The notes below the pieces were generated by a model. The model searched no databases, was not told the DNA's origin, and worked only from the letters and a program-made list of their open reading frames with translations. Shown here one piece after another: positions 39,879 to 48,762 of a stretch of DNA of 60,000 bases. Positions within the stretch are counted from its first letter, which is position 1; each line of letters opens with the position of its first letter. Origin of the DNA: Strigamia acuminata (Eukaryota; Arthropoda; Chilopoda; Geophilomorpha; Linotaeniidae); the NCBI GenBank assembly GCA_949358305.1, contig OX442314.1:48618581-48678580 (forward strand), given 5' to 3'. The position numbers were made by a program, and so were the translations under genes.

Positions 39879-42839
39879 TCATCTTTGCGCTCTTGTGATC
39901 ACAGCTGCGTTATTTCGTTGTTGTGCCGCAGCCAATCCAACTCCAATAATGTTGATTATTGGTAATTCTGGCCAATCATTTGGGTCGTCAAAATAAGCGA
40001 TGTAGCATGTTTCATCAACGAGAGGCGAGTCGTCTGCATCCAATGGTTCCGATGGTTCCACAGGCGCACGGCTAAGGGCATCCGCAACACGATTCTGGGC
40101 TCCCGAGCAGTAAAGAAATGTAAATTTGTACTCACTGAGGGACAGAACCCATCGTGCCAGGCGTCCTTTTGGTTCTCGCTGCTGGAAAAGCCACTTTAAC
40201 GACAAATGATCGCTTTCTAAATAAAAATTCATCATCTCAAGATATACACGAAATCTCTTGACCGCCCAAACCGCCGCTAAGCACTCAATTTCGGTGACGC
40301 TGTAATTCTTTTCTGCAGAATTCAATGCACGTGATGCAAAGGCGATTGGTGTTCGTTCACCTTGATCATTTAGTTGCATAAGTGCAGCGCCCAAACCTGA
40401 ATAGCTGGCGTCTGTTTGCAATATGTATGGCTTGGTCCAATCTGGGAATCTTCGATGTAGAGTTGGTTCTGCCAATCCTCTCTTGAGTAAATTAAATGCT
40501 TCTTGGTGTTGAATCGTCCAATTCCACTCAGAATCTTTTTTGAGTAAAGGGCGAAACACCTCGCATGTTTTTGAATAATTTGGGAAAAATGACTGATAAT
40601 AACCAATCATTCCTTTGAATCTTTGTAATTCTTTGATGTTGGTAGGCGCCGGAAAATATTGAATTGCCGTCACCTTATTTGGATTTGGTTTAATGTGTCC
40701 AGCCTCTACAATATGTCCTAAAACTTCGAGCGATGTTCTGCACAATTCCGTCTTGTTGGCGTTCATCGTGAATCCCGCTTCATCCAAGGCTTGAAGAATT
40801 ATTTTGAGATGTTGTACATGCTCCTCAAAAGTCTTGCTGAAAATTATGACGTCATCGAGATAAACGAACACGAACTTGTAAAGATATTTCGACAAAGTTT
40901 TGTTCATGGCTCTCTGCAGAGTTGCTGGGCCATTAATGGGTCCAAATGGCATTCTCACATATTCGAAAAGTCCTCTGTGCGTAATAAATGCGAGAAATCT
41001 CTCGTCACCTGGACGCACTCCAATCTGGTGGAAAGCTTCTCGTCCATCTATGATCGAAAACCAATTTGATCCTCCTAAATAAGAAAATATATTATCGATG
41101 TCGGGTAGTGGGTAGACATCTGGTAAAGTTTGAGCATTCATCGGTCTAAAATCCATAGCTGTACGCCAATCTCCAGTTTTCTTTGGAACAACAACAGGCG
41201 CCACCGCACAATCACTTTTTGATCGACGAATAATGCCTTGTTTTAGTTTTTGGTCCAAATAAGCGTCAATTACCATCTTTTTTGCTGGGTTAACGGGTCT
41301 TACAGGCACATGAATTGGTCTAAAGTCCGGTTTTAAATTTACTTCAAACTGAGTGTTGTTACATAATCCAACCTCCTCACGAAATACTTTCGAAATTGGT
41401 CGAAGAGTCTGAATCAATAAACGAATTTGGGGTACCGTCAATGATGACCACAGCTGGTCGTAAATCCAGTCCAGTTGTGTTGGATCACTGCTTGGTTGAT
41501 ACTGTAATACATTAACATCCAGAGGCGGCTCCGAAATCGTCGAACGATCGTGCACTCTGGCCATGAGCGCATTTTCATCCACACGACGCAAAAGCTGTCT
41601 TCCCTGCGTGTTAAGTTGCTTTATTGTTGGTGACAATTCATAAAGGCGTCTCCGCTGTCGTCTTGCACGTCTGCGTTGGCTAAGCGTCGAAAACAATGAT
41701 GAATTGAATTTTCTTGATTTTTTAATGGAATCCTTCCTCTTTGGTGACCATATAAATGACCACTGATCTCGTGTACGATTCCGAATCCTCTTGATTTGGT
41801 GCTGAGCATCGTCATTTGGATATTCGAAAATCTCTTGCGACAAAGATCGATGTTCTAGAAGAATACAATTAATGTTGTTAATTAATACCTTGGGCACATC
41901 CTTGGCGCTGTCCTTTGTATCATCGGGTTTCCTGATGGGAAATAAAAGAACAGATTCTGACTTGTTAGCTTGTTCTAAAGTCATGAATTGTCTTCGCTCT
42001 TGTGATCCCTTCAAATACCACTGGCACAATTCAAAGTCTGTGCACAGACCAACCGCTCTGCAGAAATCTCTTCCCAGCAGAAGGTCCTCTGATGTTTTGG
42101 GTATAATTAAGCAAATGAAAGAAATAACGGCCAAAGGTGCGCGCACCGACAGTTTAACAGATCCCTTAACTGGAATTTTGTCATCGGCCGCTGTACGCAC
42201 TGTTTCGTGAAGTTCGAGCAATTCCAAACCCATATTGGCTTTAAGTTTGTTAAATAATGACTCTGACATTACACATGTCTGAGCGCCTGAATCCAAAAGT
42301 GCGACAAAACTCACGTTAGCCCATGTTATCTTGATATATGGTGCTTCTCTGTTGAAGCGATCAGTCTTCGTAATTTCGATTCTCGGCTCTTCGGATTTTT
42401 GCAATTCCTCGGGCGACAAAAGAACGAAGTTTGTTTGCAACGTCTCACTCTGCGTTGTCAACGAAGTTGATTTTTTGGGGGTTTCCTTGGCTTTCACAGA
42501 CGAAAGTTGCGCTGATTTTGTTAGTTGTGGTGTTACGACACCGGGTATTTTTGATTTTGATTTACTTGAATCTGATTTGATTGATGTAGTTAATTTAATG
42601 TCAGTAGACGGTGTTAATGATTTGTTGTTGTCTTCTCGAACAGCAGATGGCGCCTCTGGTGTCGGAGTAGACGGTGTTGTACTTCTATCGACGTCTGGTG
42701 ATTCTTCAGTCTTCTTCTCAGTAGAGTCCTTGATGTTTGTATCCGACCCGCTCTCTGGACTCATGCTTTGAGCAGGCCGCTTGCGTTTCCCGACTGACGA
42801 CTCCATTCCTTGCCACAAACGGGGCACACAGGCCTCCAT
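39879..42839 (-). CDS. Element C Pol part 1: protease, RT, RNase H
   Basis: 986 codons. Gly/Ser/Lys-rich start, then protease with LLDSGAQTC at 182-190 and LLLGRDF near 253; RT about 460-740 with FSIIDGREAFHQ and YLDD near 658; RNase H about 795-910 with QTDASYSG near 805, EIECLAAVWAVKRF and ESDHLSLKWLF; VADALSRAP. It ends at TGA in the linker before integrase. It is reached from gag by -1 frameshift at 42785-42791; the ATG at 42839 lies upstream of that and is probably not used as an independent start. Confidence 0.9.
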   Translation of the reverse strand: MEACVPRLWQGMESSVGKRKRPAQSMSPESGSDTNIKDSTEKKTEESPDVDRSTTPSTPTPEAPSAVREDNNKSLTPSTDIKLTTSIKSDSSKSKSKIPGVVTPQLTKSAQLSSVKAKETPKKSTSLTTQSETLQTNFVLLSPEELQKSEEPRIEITKTDRFNREAPYIKITWANVSFVALLDSGAQTCVMSESLFNKLKANMGLELLELHETVRTAADDKIPVKGSVKLSVRAPLAVISFICLIIPKTSEDLLLGRDFCRAVGLCTDFELCQWYLKGSQERRQFMTLEQANKSESVLLFPIRKPDDTKDSAKDVPKVLINNINCILLEHRSLSQEIFEYPNDDAQHQIKRIRNRTRDQWSFIWSPKRKDSIKKSRKFNSSLFSTLSQRRRARRQRRRLYELSPTIKQLNTQGRQLLRRVDENALMARVHDRSTISEPPLDVNVLQYQPSSDPTQLDWIYDQLWSSLTVPQIRLLIQTLRPISKVFREEVGLCNNTQFEVNLKPDFRPIHVPVRPVNPAKKMVIDAYLDQKLKQGIIRRSKSDCAVAPVVVPKKTGDWRTAMDFRPMNAQTLPDVYPLPDIDNIFSYLGGSNWFSIIDGREAFHQIGVRPGDERFLAFITHRGLFEYVRMPFGPINGPATLQRAMNKTLSKYLYKFVFVYLDDVIIFSKTFEEHVQHLKIILQALDEAGFTMNANKTELCRTSLEVLGHIVEAGHIKPNPNKVTAIQYFPAPTNIKELQRFKGMIGYYQSFFPNYSKTCEVFRPLLKKDSEWNWTIQHQEAFNLLKRGLAEPTLHRRFPDWTKPYILQTDASYSGLGAALMQLNDQGERTPIAFASRALNSAEKNYSVTEIECLAAVWAVKRFRVYLEMMNFYLESDHLSLKWLFQQREPKGRLARWVLSLSEYKFTFLYCSGAQNRVADALSRAPVEPSEPLDADDSPLVDETCYIAYFDDPNDWPELPIINIIGVGLAAAQQRNNAAVITRAQR
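42744..42791 (-). promoter_or_regulatory. -1 ribosomal frameshift signal of element C
   Basis: G GGA AAC in the gag frame at 42791-42785 (minus strand), 5-nt spacer, then a 10-bp stem: CGGCCTGCTC (42779-42770) with GAGCGGGTCG (42753-42744), two G-U pairs, 16-nt loop containing the gag stop. pol is -1 to gag and the frames overlap at 42761-42839. Confidence 0.8.
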
Positions 42840-44677
42840 GATTGCCTGTCAGACATGAACCATTTGTCCGTTGGTGTTTTTCTCCACATAGCATTCTTCG
42901 GGAGCTTTGGCTCTAAAGGCGCTTCTTTAGCGGCTGGAAAAATGACAACGTCCTTGGGACATATGTGCTGTGTATCCGTTCTAGGTGTTGGCGCAGTAGT
43001 CGCAGTCATGGCGTGGACATCAGACTTTTGTGCTGCCGCTGATGCAGACTCCTTTGGCGGGTCCCTATTGGTTTCCTCGCTGTTGGGATCATCTGGATCA
43101 AGCGCGCACGCCGACATGTCCTCGAGCAATGCTGTAAATACTTTGTTGAATCTTGAAAAACGACCAGACCTGGACGAAGTAGATTGTTGATTTAACTTCT
43201 CCTCCTCTGTCCTGGTACGTGTGGCAGGACCCACTCCTGCGGGTAAAGGCATCTCCTGGTCCGAAACTCCGCACTGTTTGTACTCAAAAGTCCGCAACGA
43301 ATCCAACTGAAGGCGATTATCGACATCGTTGCCCATTTTGACTGCGTCGTCGATCGTCCTGATGCACCAAGAGCGCATTAATTGTACGACTTGAGTTTGC
43401 ATCATGCCCTGAACTCGTTCCCACTGCAAGCCCTTGTCCTTATATCCAGCAATATTTAAATAATGAATCATCTCGCTGAGGAACGACATAGTTGATTCCC
43501 CTGGCTTTTGTTTGCGCTGAGACAACTTAACATTAGCTAAAGCCGAATTAATGGAAAATACCTGCCTGAAAACTAATTCAAAGTCCTCCCAATTGTTTGG
43601 TTTTGGAGTCAGAGCCATCCACCAACGTTGCGCTCTATTTCGGAGCGCGAGAACCACGTATACTTTCAAATATATTCCTTCCGGTGCTCCCATGGTAAAC
43701 ATGTGCGCATATAGCTTACCCAGGAACAAGTCCACTGTGTCGAAAGTAGCTTCATCCGGATCAAAGTATGGAATTTTTTCAACTTTAAGTTTATACCTTC
43801 CAACCTGAGCGGCTTGACGCTGATCCTCCGACTCCAACGAGAGTTGAGATCTCGTGTGAGGCAGCTGTCTTGAGGCGCTGAGTGGTATGCCTTGACTACC
43901 TCCTTGAGCGGAATCCGGGTCAGGATTCGTTGGTGGGTCCCGTGGAACATTGGAAGTCGTGTCTCCCTGTTGTGAATGTTGTTGGCGTCGTCTCGGAGAA
44001 TAAGAGCCAGTGCGTCGTGGTCCTGACGCACGTCCAGCATCTCCAAAAGAAAAGTCGGCTCCCCGAGCGCCCTCTCGACCACGACGTGTGGCCCCTGAAC
44101 CTGCTTCTGGTGCTGGTGGTTCAGGCTGAGTTCGCTCGTTGTGCGAATGGATAAATTCCTCCACTCTGTCGTTCAGCTCGCGCCTAATTTGCCTCATCGA
44201 TTCGAGCAACTCCTGGCGAAGTTCGTGTTGTAACTCCCTTCTATCCTCTCGTAATACTCTCATCAATGCTTCCATCGTCAATGCAGGTGGATTCCTTCGA
44301 TGTTGTTGTGGTTCCGGTTGCATAAACGCAGGTTGGTAAGGAGGCGGCGGTCCTCGTTGAATGTCTTCTCGGACCGCTCGCATCCCGTCCACAATTTGTC
44401 TTCTTTCCATGAGTGAGTCCTGCAAATGGCGTCTATTTTCCTCCCATTGATCCCGTGCCGCAGCCGCTTCCCGTTCATGTTGGAGTTGATCCGCTTCCAT
44501 TTGAGCGTATGTCCTCCAAGGATTGGAAAATGGTACGTCAGTAGAGATTGGTTGTACTAGTAGATCCTGCTGTTGGTCCGGCTCATGTGTTGGTGAGTCT
44601 GGAAGTGGCAAAGTATGCGCTTGTTCGGCTTCTACGTCCGAAACACTGGATTGCGACAAAGCGTCGCGTGAAGCCAT
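42761..44677 (-). CDS. Element C Gag
   Basis: 638 codons. A Gln/Glu/Arg-rich helical N-terminal half (QMEADQLQHEREAAAARDQWEENRRHLQ), then the capsid-like core at about 300-480 (FDPDEATFDTVDLFLGKLYAHM, AQRWWMALTPKP, WEDFELVFRQVF, MSFLSEMIHYL), matching element A Gag. The C-terminus holds only VCPVCGKEW, a single CxxC without the His and Cys needed for a CCHC knuckle. MASRDALSQS at 44677 is the first Met, about 150 nt inside the LTR. Confidence 0.9.
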   Translation of the reverse strand: MASRDALSQSSVSDVEAEQAHTLPLPDSPTHEPDQQQDLLVQPISTDVPFSNPWRTYAQMEADQLQHEREAAAARDQWEENRRHLQDSLMERRQIVDGMRAVREDIQRGPPPPYQPAFMQPEPQQHRRNPPALTMEALMRVLREDRRELQHELRQELLESMRQIRRELNDRVEEFIHSHNERTQPEPPAPEAGSGATRRGREGARGADFSFGDAGRASGPRRTGSYSPRRRQQHSQQGDTTSNVPRDPPTNPDPDSAQGGSQGIPLSASRQLPHTRSQLSLESEDQRQAAQVGRYKLKVEKIPYFDPDEATFDTVDLFLGKLYAHMFTMGAPEGIYLKVYVVLALRNRAQRWWMALTPKPNNWEDFELVFRQVFSINSALANVKLSQRKQKPGESTMSFLSEMIHYLNIAGYKDKGLQWERVQGMMQTQVVQLMRSWCIRTIDDAVKMGNDVDNRLQLDSLRTFEYKQCGVSDQEMPLPAGVGPATRTRTEEEKLNQQSTSSRSGRFSRFNKVFTALLEDMSACALDPDDPNSEETNRDPPKESASAAAQKSDVHAMTATTAPTPRTDTQHICPKDVVIFPAAKEAPLEPKLPKNAMWRKTPTDKWFMSDRQSWRPVCPVCGKEWSRQSGNASGLLKA

Positions 44678-44805
44678 GTTGAAATAATAATATGTGTGCC
44701 GGCAAAAATAAGTAATTAATTAAATAAATATAACGACCTATACTTGCGTAGTCTTCACTGAAGAAAATGGTGGTTTGTGTTCTCTTAGAACACGTTTCGA
44801 GTTGA

Positions 44806-44823
44806 ATCCTGTCTAGCTCGCCA
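44806..44823 (-). promoter_or_regulatory. Primer binding site of element C
   Basis: Minus strand TGGCGAGCTAGACAGGAT, 4 nt from the 5' LTR; near-identical to that of element A. Confidence 0.82.
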
Positions 44824-44827
44824 AGAT

Positions 44828-45868
44828 TGTCACGTCGTAGTCGACTTTTTAACAATGGTTTCGGAAATTTAAGAATTTCCAGGGATTGTAATAACCAGAA
44901 AATTTAGGTTCGCAGGCGCTGCAACTCTTAAAACTTTGCCGGGGGTGGTAGCTAGGTTAAGACAGCGTCTATTCGTGAAATCTGTATTTTATGGGTGCAG
45001 GATTCAATTCGGGCGCCGTACAAAATGGCGAACGTTGATACTTCGAATTTAAGACCAAAATATCGCTCTTCACTAGGGAAAATGTCGTCATATGCTAGGC
45101 GTACTTACGAAGAGTATGTTTCTTCTCCTGAACACGCGCAAACGTTGGGTGAACGCGCGCACAGGTACCAAACCGCAGACAACGTCGTCGAACCGTCGAT
45201 AATGAAATGAATACGCAATTGAGACGAGTATGAGTTCAAAATGTCTAGGCTGAGGAGGAAGTCACAGTCGTGGCATAAAATGTATTGACGAATTGAGACC
45301 GTCGAATACGCCTTTTTCCAGTAATTCGTACGCAAATAATGGGCAAATAATAAATGTTGTGGTTAGTTAGACTAACATGAGAATTCGGGCTGCAATGTGA
45401 CCGTATGCGTTGAGACGCAACATAAATCGCACTTGGAAATCTTCTAGTTGAGACAGAAGATGTTGACTAGTCGAAGGCGAAAATTATTCTCTCTGTCAAA
45501 AATGTCTTGACAGAACAAGTCACCTCTGATCACATGTCAAAGGCCAAGTCAATTCCCAATGGGGACTGGGCAGAAAACAGGCGACCAGGGGTGAAATATG
45601 TAAATTTAGAGCGCGATTATATCAACTTATTGCAGAATTCTCATGAATTGTCTGGATGGGGTGATTAAAACCAGGCCAAATTAAAGATAAATATCAAAAA
45701 TAAGGAAAATAATATAAAATAAAATAATAAATTTAGATTTGGGAAAAATAAAATAAATTAAAGAAATTAGAACAATTTCTCAATAGAATTGGGGAAAATT
45801 AAAAGGAAAGGCGCAAAATGCGCTTAAAATTTTGAAAATTAATACTGTCTAAAGTCAGGACCGTGACA
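44828..45868 (-). repeat. 5' LTR of element C
   Basis: 1041 bp, same as 32800-33840. It drives minus-strand transcription of element C. Confidence 0.92.
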
Positions 45869-46234
45869 ATTTTATATTCTCATCTTGTAGACTATTTTTC
45901 AGCATTTGAAGGTACCTATTTAATTTAATTATGGTTTTTAATGTGGTGATCACAGTTTATTACAAATCTTTATAAAATCAATTTTGAAAAATTTGGTGAT
46001 TACAGTTTATTATGAACCTTTATTAAATCACTTAACAGAAAAAAATGTGAGAAATTTACAGCAAGAAATCTTAAGATTAAAAATTAATCCTAATAGTGCA
46101 CATATTTATTTCAGCAATTAAAGCAATTAATTTGAATTAATTAATCTAAATAATGCATGGATTTATAAAATTCTATGAGTTCACAGAACATGGGTTAATT
46201 TAGAAACTTTTTGTATTTTTTAAAACATTTACAG
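45869..46234. other. Gap between elements C and D, probably CACTA-like element
   Basis: AT-rich; contains GTGAT(C/T)ACAGTTTATTA twice (near 45942 and 45995). Possible exon remainder at 45873-45911. It ends with ACAG, the target duplication of element D. Confidence 0.5.
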
Positions 46235-46857
46235 TGTGAGTGTTTGGACGGTCGCCACGTGGTCGGGGGAGAGCCACGAGGCGCTGGACACAACACACAC
46301 GATAGAATTCACTCCGAAATACACAAGAGACACAAGTTTAGTTTAAGGTAAGCTTTATTGATGTCTAGGGGTATGATGTGGTGTCTCCCAGTGCATTTCC
46401 CAATGCGACGGCTGCGAACAGCCGTCCCTAACAAGACCGCGTGGCACGGCGGCCAATGGCCGCCATGACACACGTGGTCGGAATACCGTTTAGCCATGTC
46501 GCCGCTACGTTCACGGAGAACGCAGGACGGACATGGGGAACGTGGACTATCAAGTCCCGGCGGGCGACAGAGTCGCTACGCCAACTGGATTCGTCATTGC
46601 CGCCAGCGTGGAAGAGCGATCGTGGAAGCGACCGTTCGCCATGCTGGAAGTTAGAGAACTCTCTTGGGCCTCTGCGGGGCCCACCACTTCCGGAAGGGGC
46701 ACTTCCGGTTCCCAATTGGCCGGGCCAACGACCATCAGCTCCACCTGGTGCGGGGGTCCGCAACAGGTGCGCGCGAGAAACACACGAGGTGCGCGAGAGC
46801 CGTGGAAGCGCCGTGTGTTGCAGGCAAGTGAGCGGACTGAGCGGGCAGCCGGTCACA
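46235..46857 (-). repeat. 3' LTR of element D
   Basis: On the + strand TGTGAGTGTTTGG...GGTCACA, with short inverted ends TGTGA/TCACA. It is GC-rich in its right half, which leaves long chance open frames on both strands. Confidence 0.92.
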
Positions 46858-46875
46858 TCTCCCCCCCCTAAAAAA
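46858..46875 (-). promoter_or_regulatory. Polypurine tract of element D
   Basis: Sense strand TTTTTAGGGGGGGGAGA-like tract directly before the 3' LTR. Confidence 0.85.
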
Positions 46876-47340
46876 GGTAAGTACTGAGAGGGGTACCTCA
46901 ACACAATCACGAAAGTGGTTGTTTGAAAGTTAATTTCATAATTAAAAATTAATCATTACTTTTCTTTTTTGCAGATAACCAGATGACCGGATGAGTTGAT
47001 GACAACTGGACCACGGATCACCAGCAGGTAACATCGGGAAAAATACACCAGAGAAAACAACGCACACTTACCCCCAGGATGAAGACAAAATACAATTCGT
47101 GAAATATAAATACTGTAAATAACACTTGTAAATTTTTAAAACATTTGAATAAAAAATTCTTTGAAAATATTAAAATCTAAGTTAATTTAATTCTAATAGG
47201 TAAGTAAATGCATTTGTAGCTTTGAGAATAAAAGTTAGGACTATTATTATTACCTTGATAGAGAAAAAACCATTTAAAAAATGTAAAAACTATCAACACT
47301 ATTGGCATTATAAAGTTTTGAGAAAAACTGGCCACTTCTT
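46876..47340 (-). other. 3' untranslated region of element D
   Basis: No gene on the sense strand. On the + strand it holds AAG/GTAAGT (46877) and TTTTCTTTTTTGCAG (ending 46974), which together would make a 98-bp intron antisense to the element. Confidence 0.6.
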
Positions 47341-48519
47341 CTATATCTGTAGCGTCTTGCCGGGCGTCGGTGGCGTCTCGTCGTCGTCACGTTCGTTCTC
47401 TTTTATCGACGGCAGCTCCTTCGCCAGGTTACGACGCGTCTTTTGCTCTCGCTTCGCGGCGGATCTGGTTTTCTTTTCCGCCTTCTTCTCCGCCTTCTCT
47501 GCCTTCGATTGTGGTGGAAGAGGCGGCGGAGGCGTATGCGATTCTTCGGTTTCCATCGCACTCGATGCTTCGGCGACGGTCTCGGTGGCGGCCGCGCCAT
47601 TTTCGATTGACATCGGAGCGGTCTGGAGATTCTGAAATGAAATGTCCGTTGGTCTCTCGCCGAATATCGGCGGCATAATGACCGCTGGATTTGGAATTGA
47701 CTGTAAAACAGTCGAGGAACAAACGAATTCCGTCGGCATGCTCGTATCGTTTGAGACGATCGTACACGACGGTGGTGGGATTGATTTCTTCGCCGCTTGC
47801 GTACATGACGTAACCGTAGCGGTCACTCGTTGGCTCACGGCGAGGGCGGCTTGTCGCTGTTTATAATCAGCGACCTTCTCCCACTTGAGACGTTCTTTGG
47901 CTAAAGCGTTTACTGTCTCTTCCGCCATCTTTGGATTTCGTTCGCGGATCTTTAGTCGCATTGCGACGAGGGCCGCCGAAATCTCAGAGCGTGGTTTGGC
48001 TTTCGATTCTGTCACCGTCGAACATGACTGTTTTACAGTCACTTTCTTCGGTGGTCGAAGGATTTTAGTCGAACTCGAAGTTGAAGTTTTCGGTGTCTGC
48101 GACGTTTGCGAACGATTCGCCGCAAATTCGGCTAGTTTCAAGCGTAAAACCGCTCTTTTTGAAACTCGTCCAGTCGTTGTATCGTCAGCTTTTGACGTGG
48201 AATTGGGATTTGATCCCGTTCGTGGCGATTGGGCCGAAGTCGAGGCGCCGGAATTGGCGTAAAACGCCTTTTCTGACTTCTTTCTTTCTCTACGAGAACG
48301 CACTCGCATCCAACCGACCACGCGGTTTCTTACTGGAATCGGGCGTCCGGATACCGTCATAAAATGACGGAACCAGAGTTCCAAAGGCTCGTTGCGATCC
48401 ACATGTCCTTCGCCAAGACAGTTTTCGCACGGAGTTAACGCGCCGTTGTTGCGTTCGGTTACGCAACTTCCTAAACACACTGGGCATACGACTCGAGTGC
48501 CGGCTGGATATTCTTCCAT
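47341..48519 (-). CDS. Element D accessory protein (CPVC...CxxCxGxG zinc motif, 392 aa)
   Basis: An intact ORF downstream of pol. Zinc motif Cys12/Cys15 (VVCPVCLG) and Cys31/Cys34 (CENCLGEGHVDR), again 15 residues apart and followed by a Trp/Arg-rich stretch (LELWFRHFM, VGWMRVRSRRERKK), as in A and C. The rest is basic and disordered: TSTSSSTKILRPPKKVT, then near the C-terminus Pro run PPPPLPPQ and Lys/Ala/Glu helix KAEKAEKKAEKKTRSAAKREQKTRRN. It lacks the C-terminal conserved region of C. Starts 243 bp after the pol stop. No membrane segment or signal peptide. Function unknown. Confidence 0.8.
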   Translation of the reverse strand: MEEYPAGTRVVCPVCLGSCVTERNNGALTPCENCLGEGHVDRNEPLELWFRHFMTVSGRPIPVRNRVVGWMRVRSRRERKKSEKAFYANSGASTSAQSPRTGSNPNSTSKADDTTTGRVSKRAVLRLKLAEFAANRSQTSQTPKTSTSSSTKILRPPKKVTVKQSCSTVTESKAKPRSEISAALVAMRLKIRERNPKMAEETVNALAKERLKWEKVADYKQRQAALAVSQRVTATVTSCTQAAKKSIPPPSCTIVSNDTSMPTEFVCSSTVLQSIPNPAVIMPPIFGERPTDISFQNLQTAPMSIENGAAATETVAEASSAMETEESHTPPPPLPPQSKAEKAEKKAEKKTRSAAKREQKTRRNLAKELPSIKENERDDDETPPTPGKTLQI

Positions 48520-48762
48520 TGGAAAATAAAAATGAATTGATCAAATCAAATATACGGAACAGGAAATCGACGGGATTCGTGCGGAGGAGACGAACTGGAC
48601 AGTCACTTGCTTGGAACGAGAATGATTTGATGTTGCCAAGATTCCTTCTTAAGTACCGCAGAATAACGTCTTTTACGCAACGTGTACGAAACCGGAAACG
48701 CTATGTTGTCGTCTCGTGATTGGTCCGTAGGAATTTCGAATTCGGAGGTGTCCACCTAGTGG
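48520..48762 (-). other. pol-accessory spacer of element D
   Basis: 243 bp without a gene; pyrimidine-rich just before the accessory start. Confidence 0.6.

Larger units (their letters stand above)
32800..45868 (-). mobile_element. Ty3/Gypsy element C, full length (13.1 kb)
   Basis: Two 1041-bp LTRs of equal length and apparently identical sequence (32800-33840 and 44828-45868), target duplication ATTT at 32796-32799 and 45869-45872, primer site and polypurine tract in the right places. Sense order on the minus strand: gag, pol (one in-frame stop), accessory ORF. It is the closest relative of element A in the window. Identical LTRs point to recent insertion. Confidence 0.93.

Noticed and set aside
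46428-46910. Long overlapping ORFs in both strands of the element D LTRs (also 56528-57011)
   Set aside because: GC-rich sequence with few stops; all three frames are open in places and no domain is recognisable.
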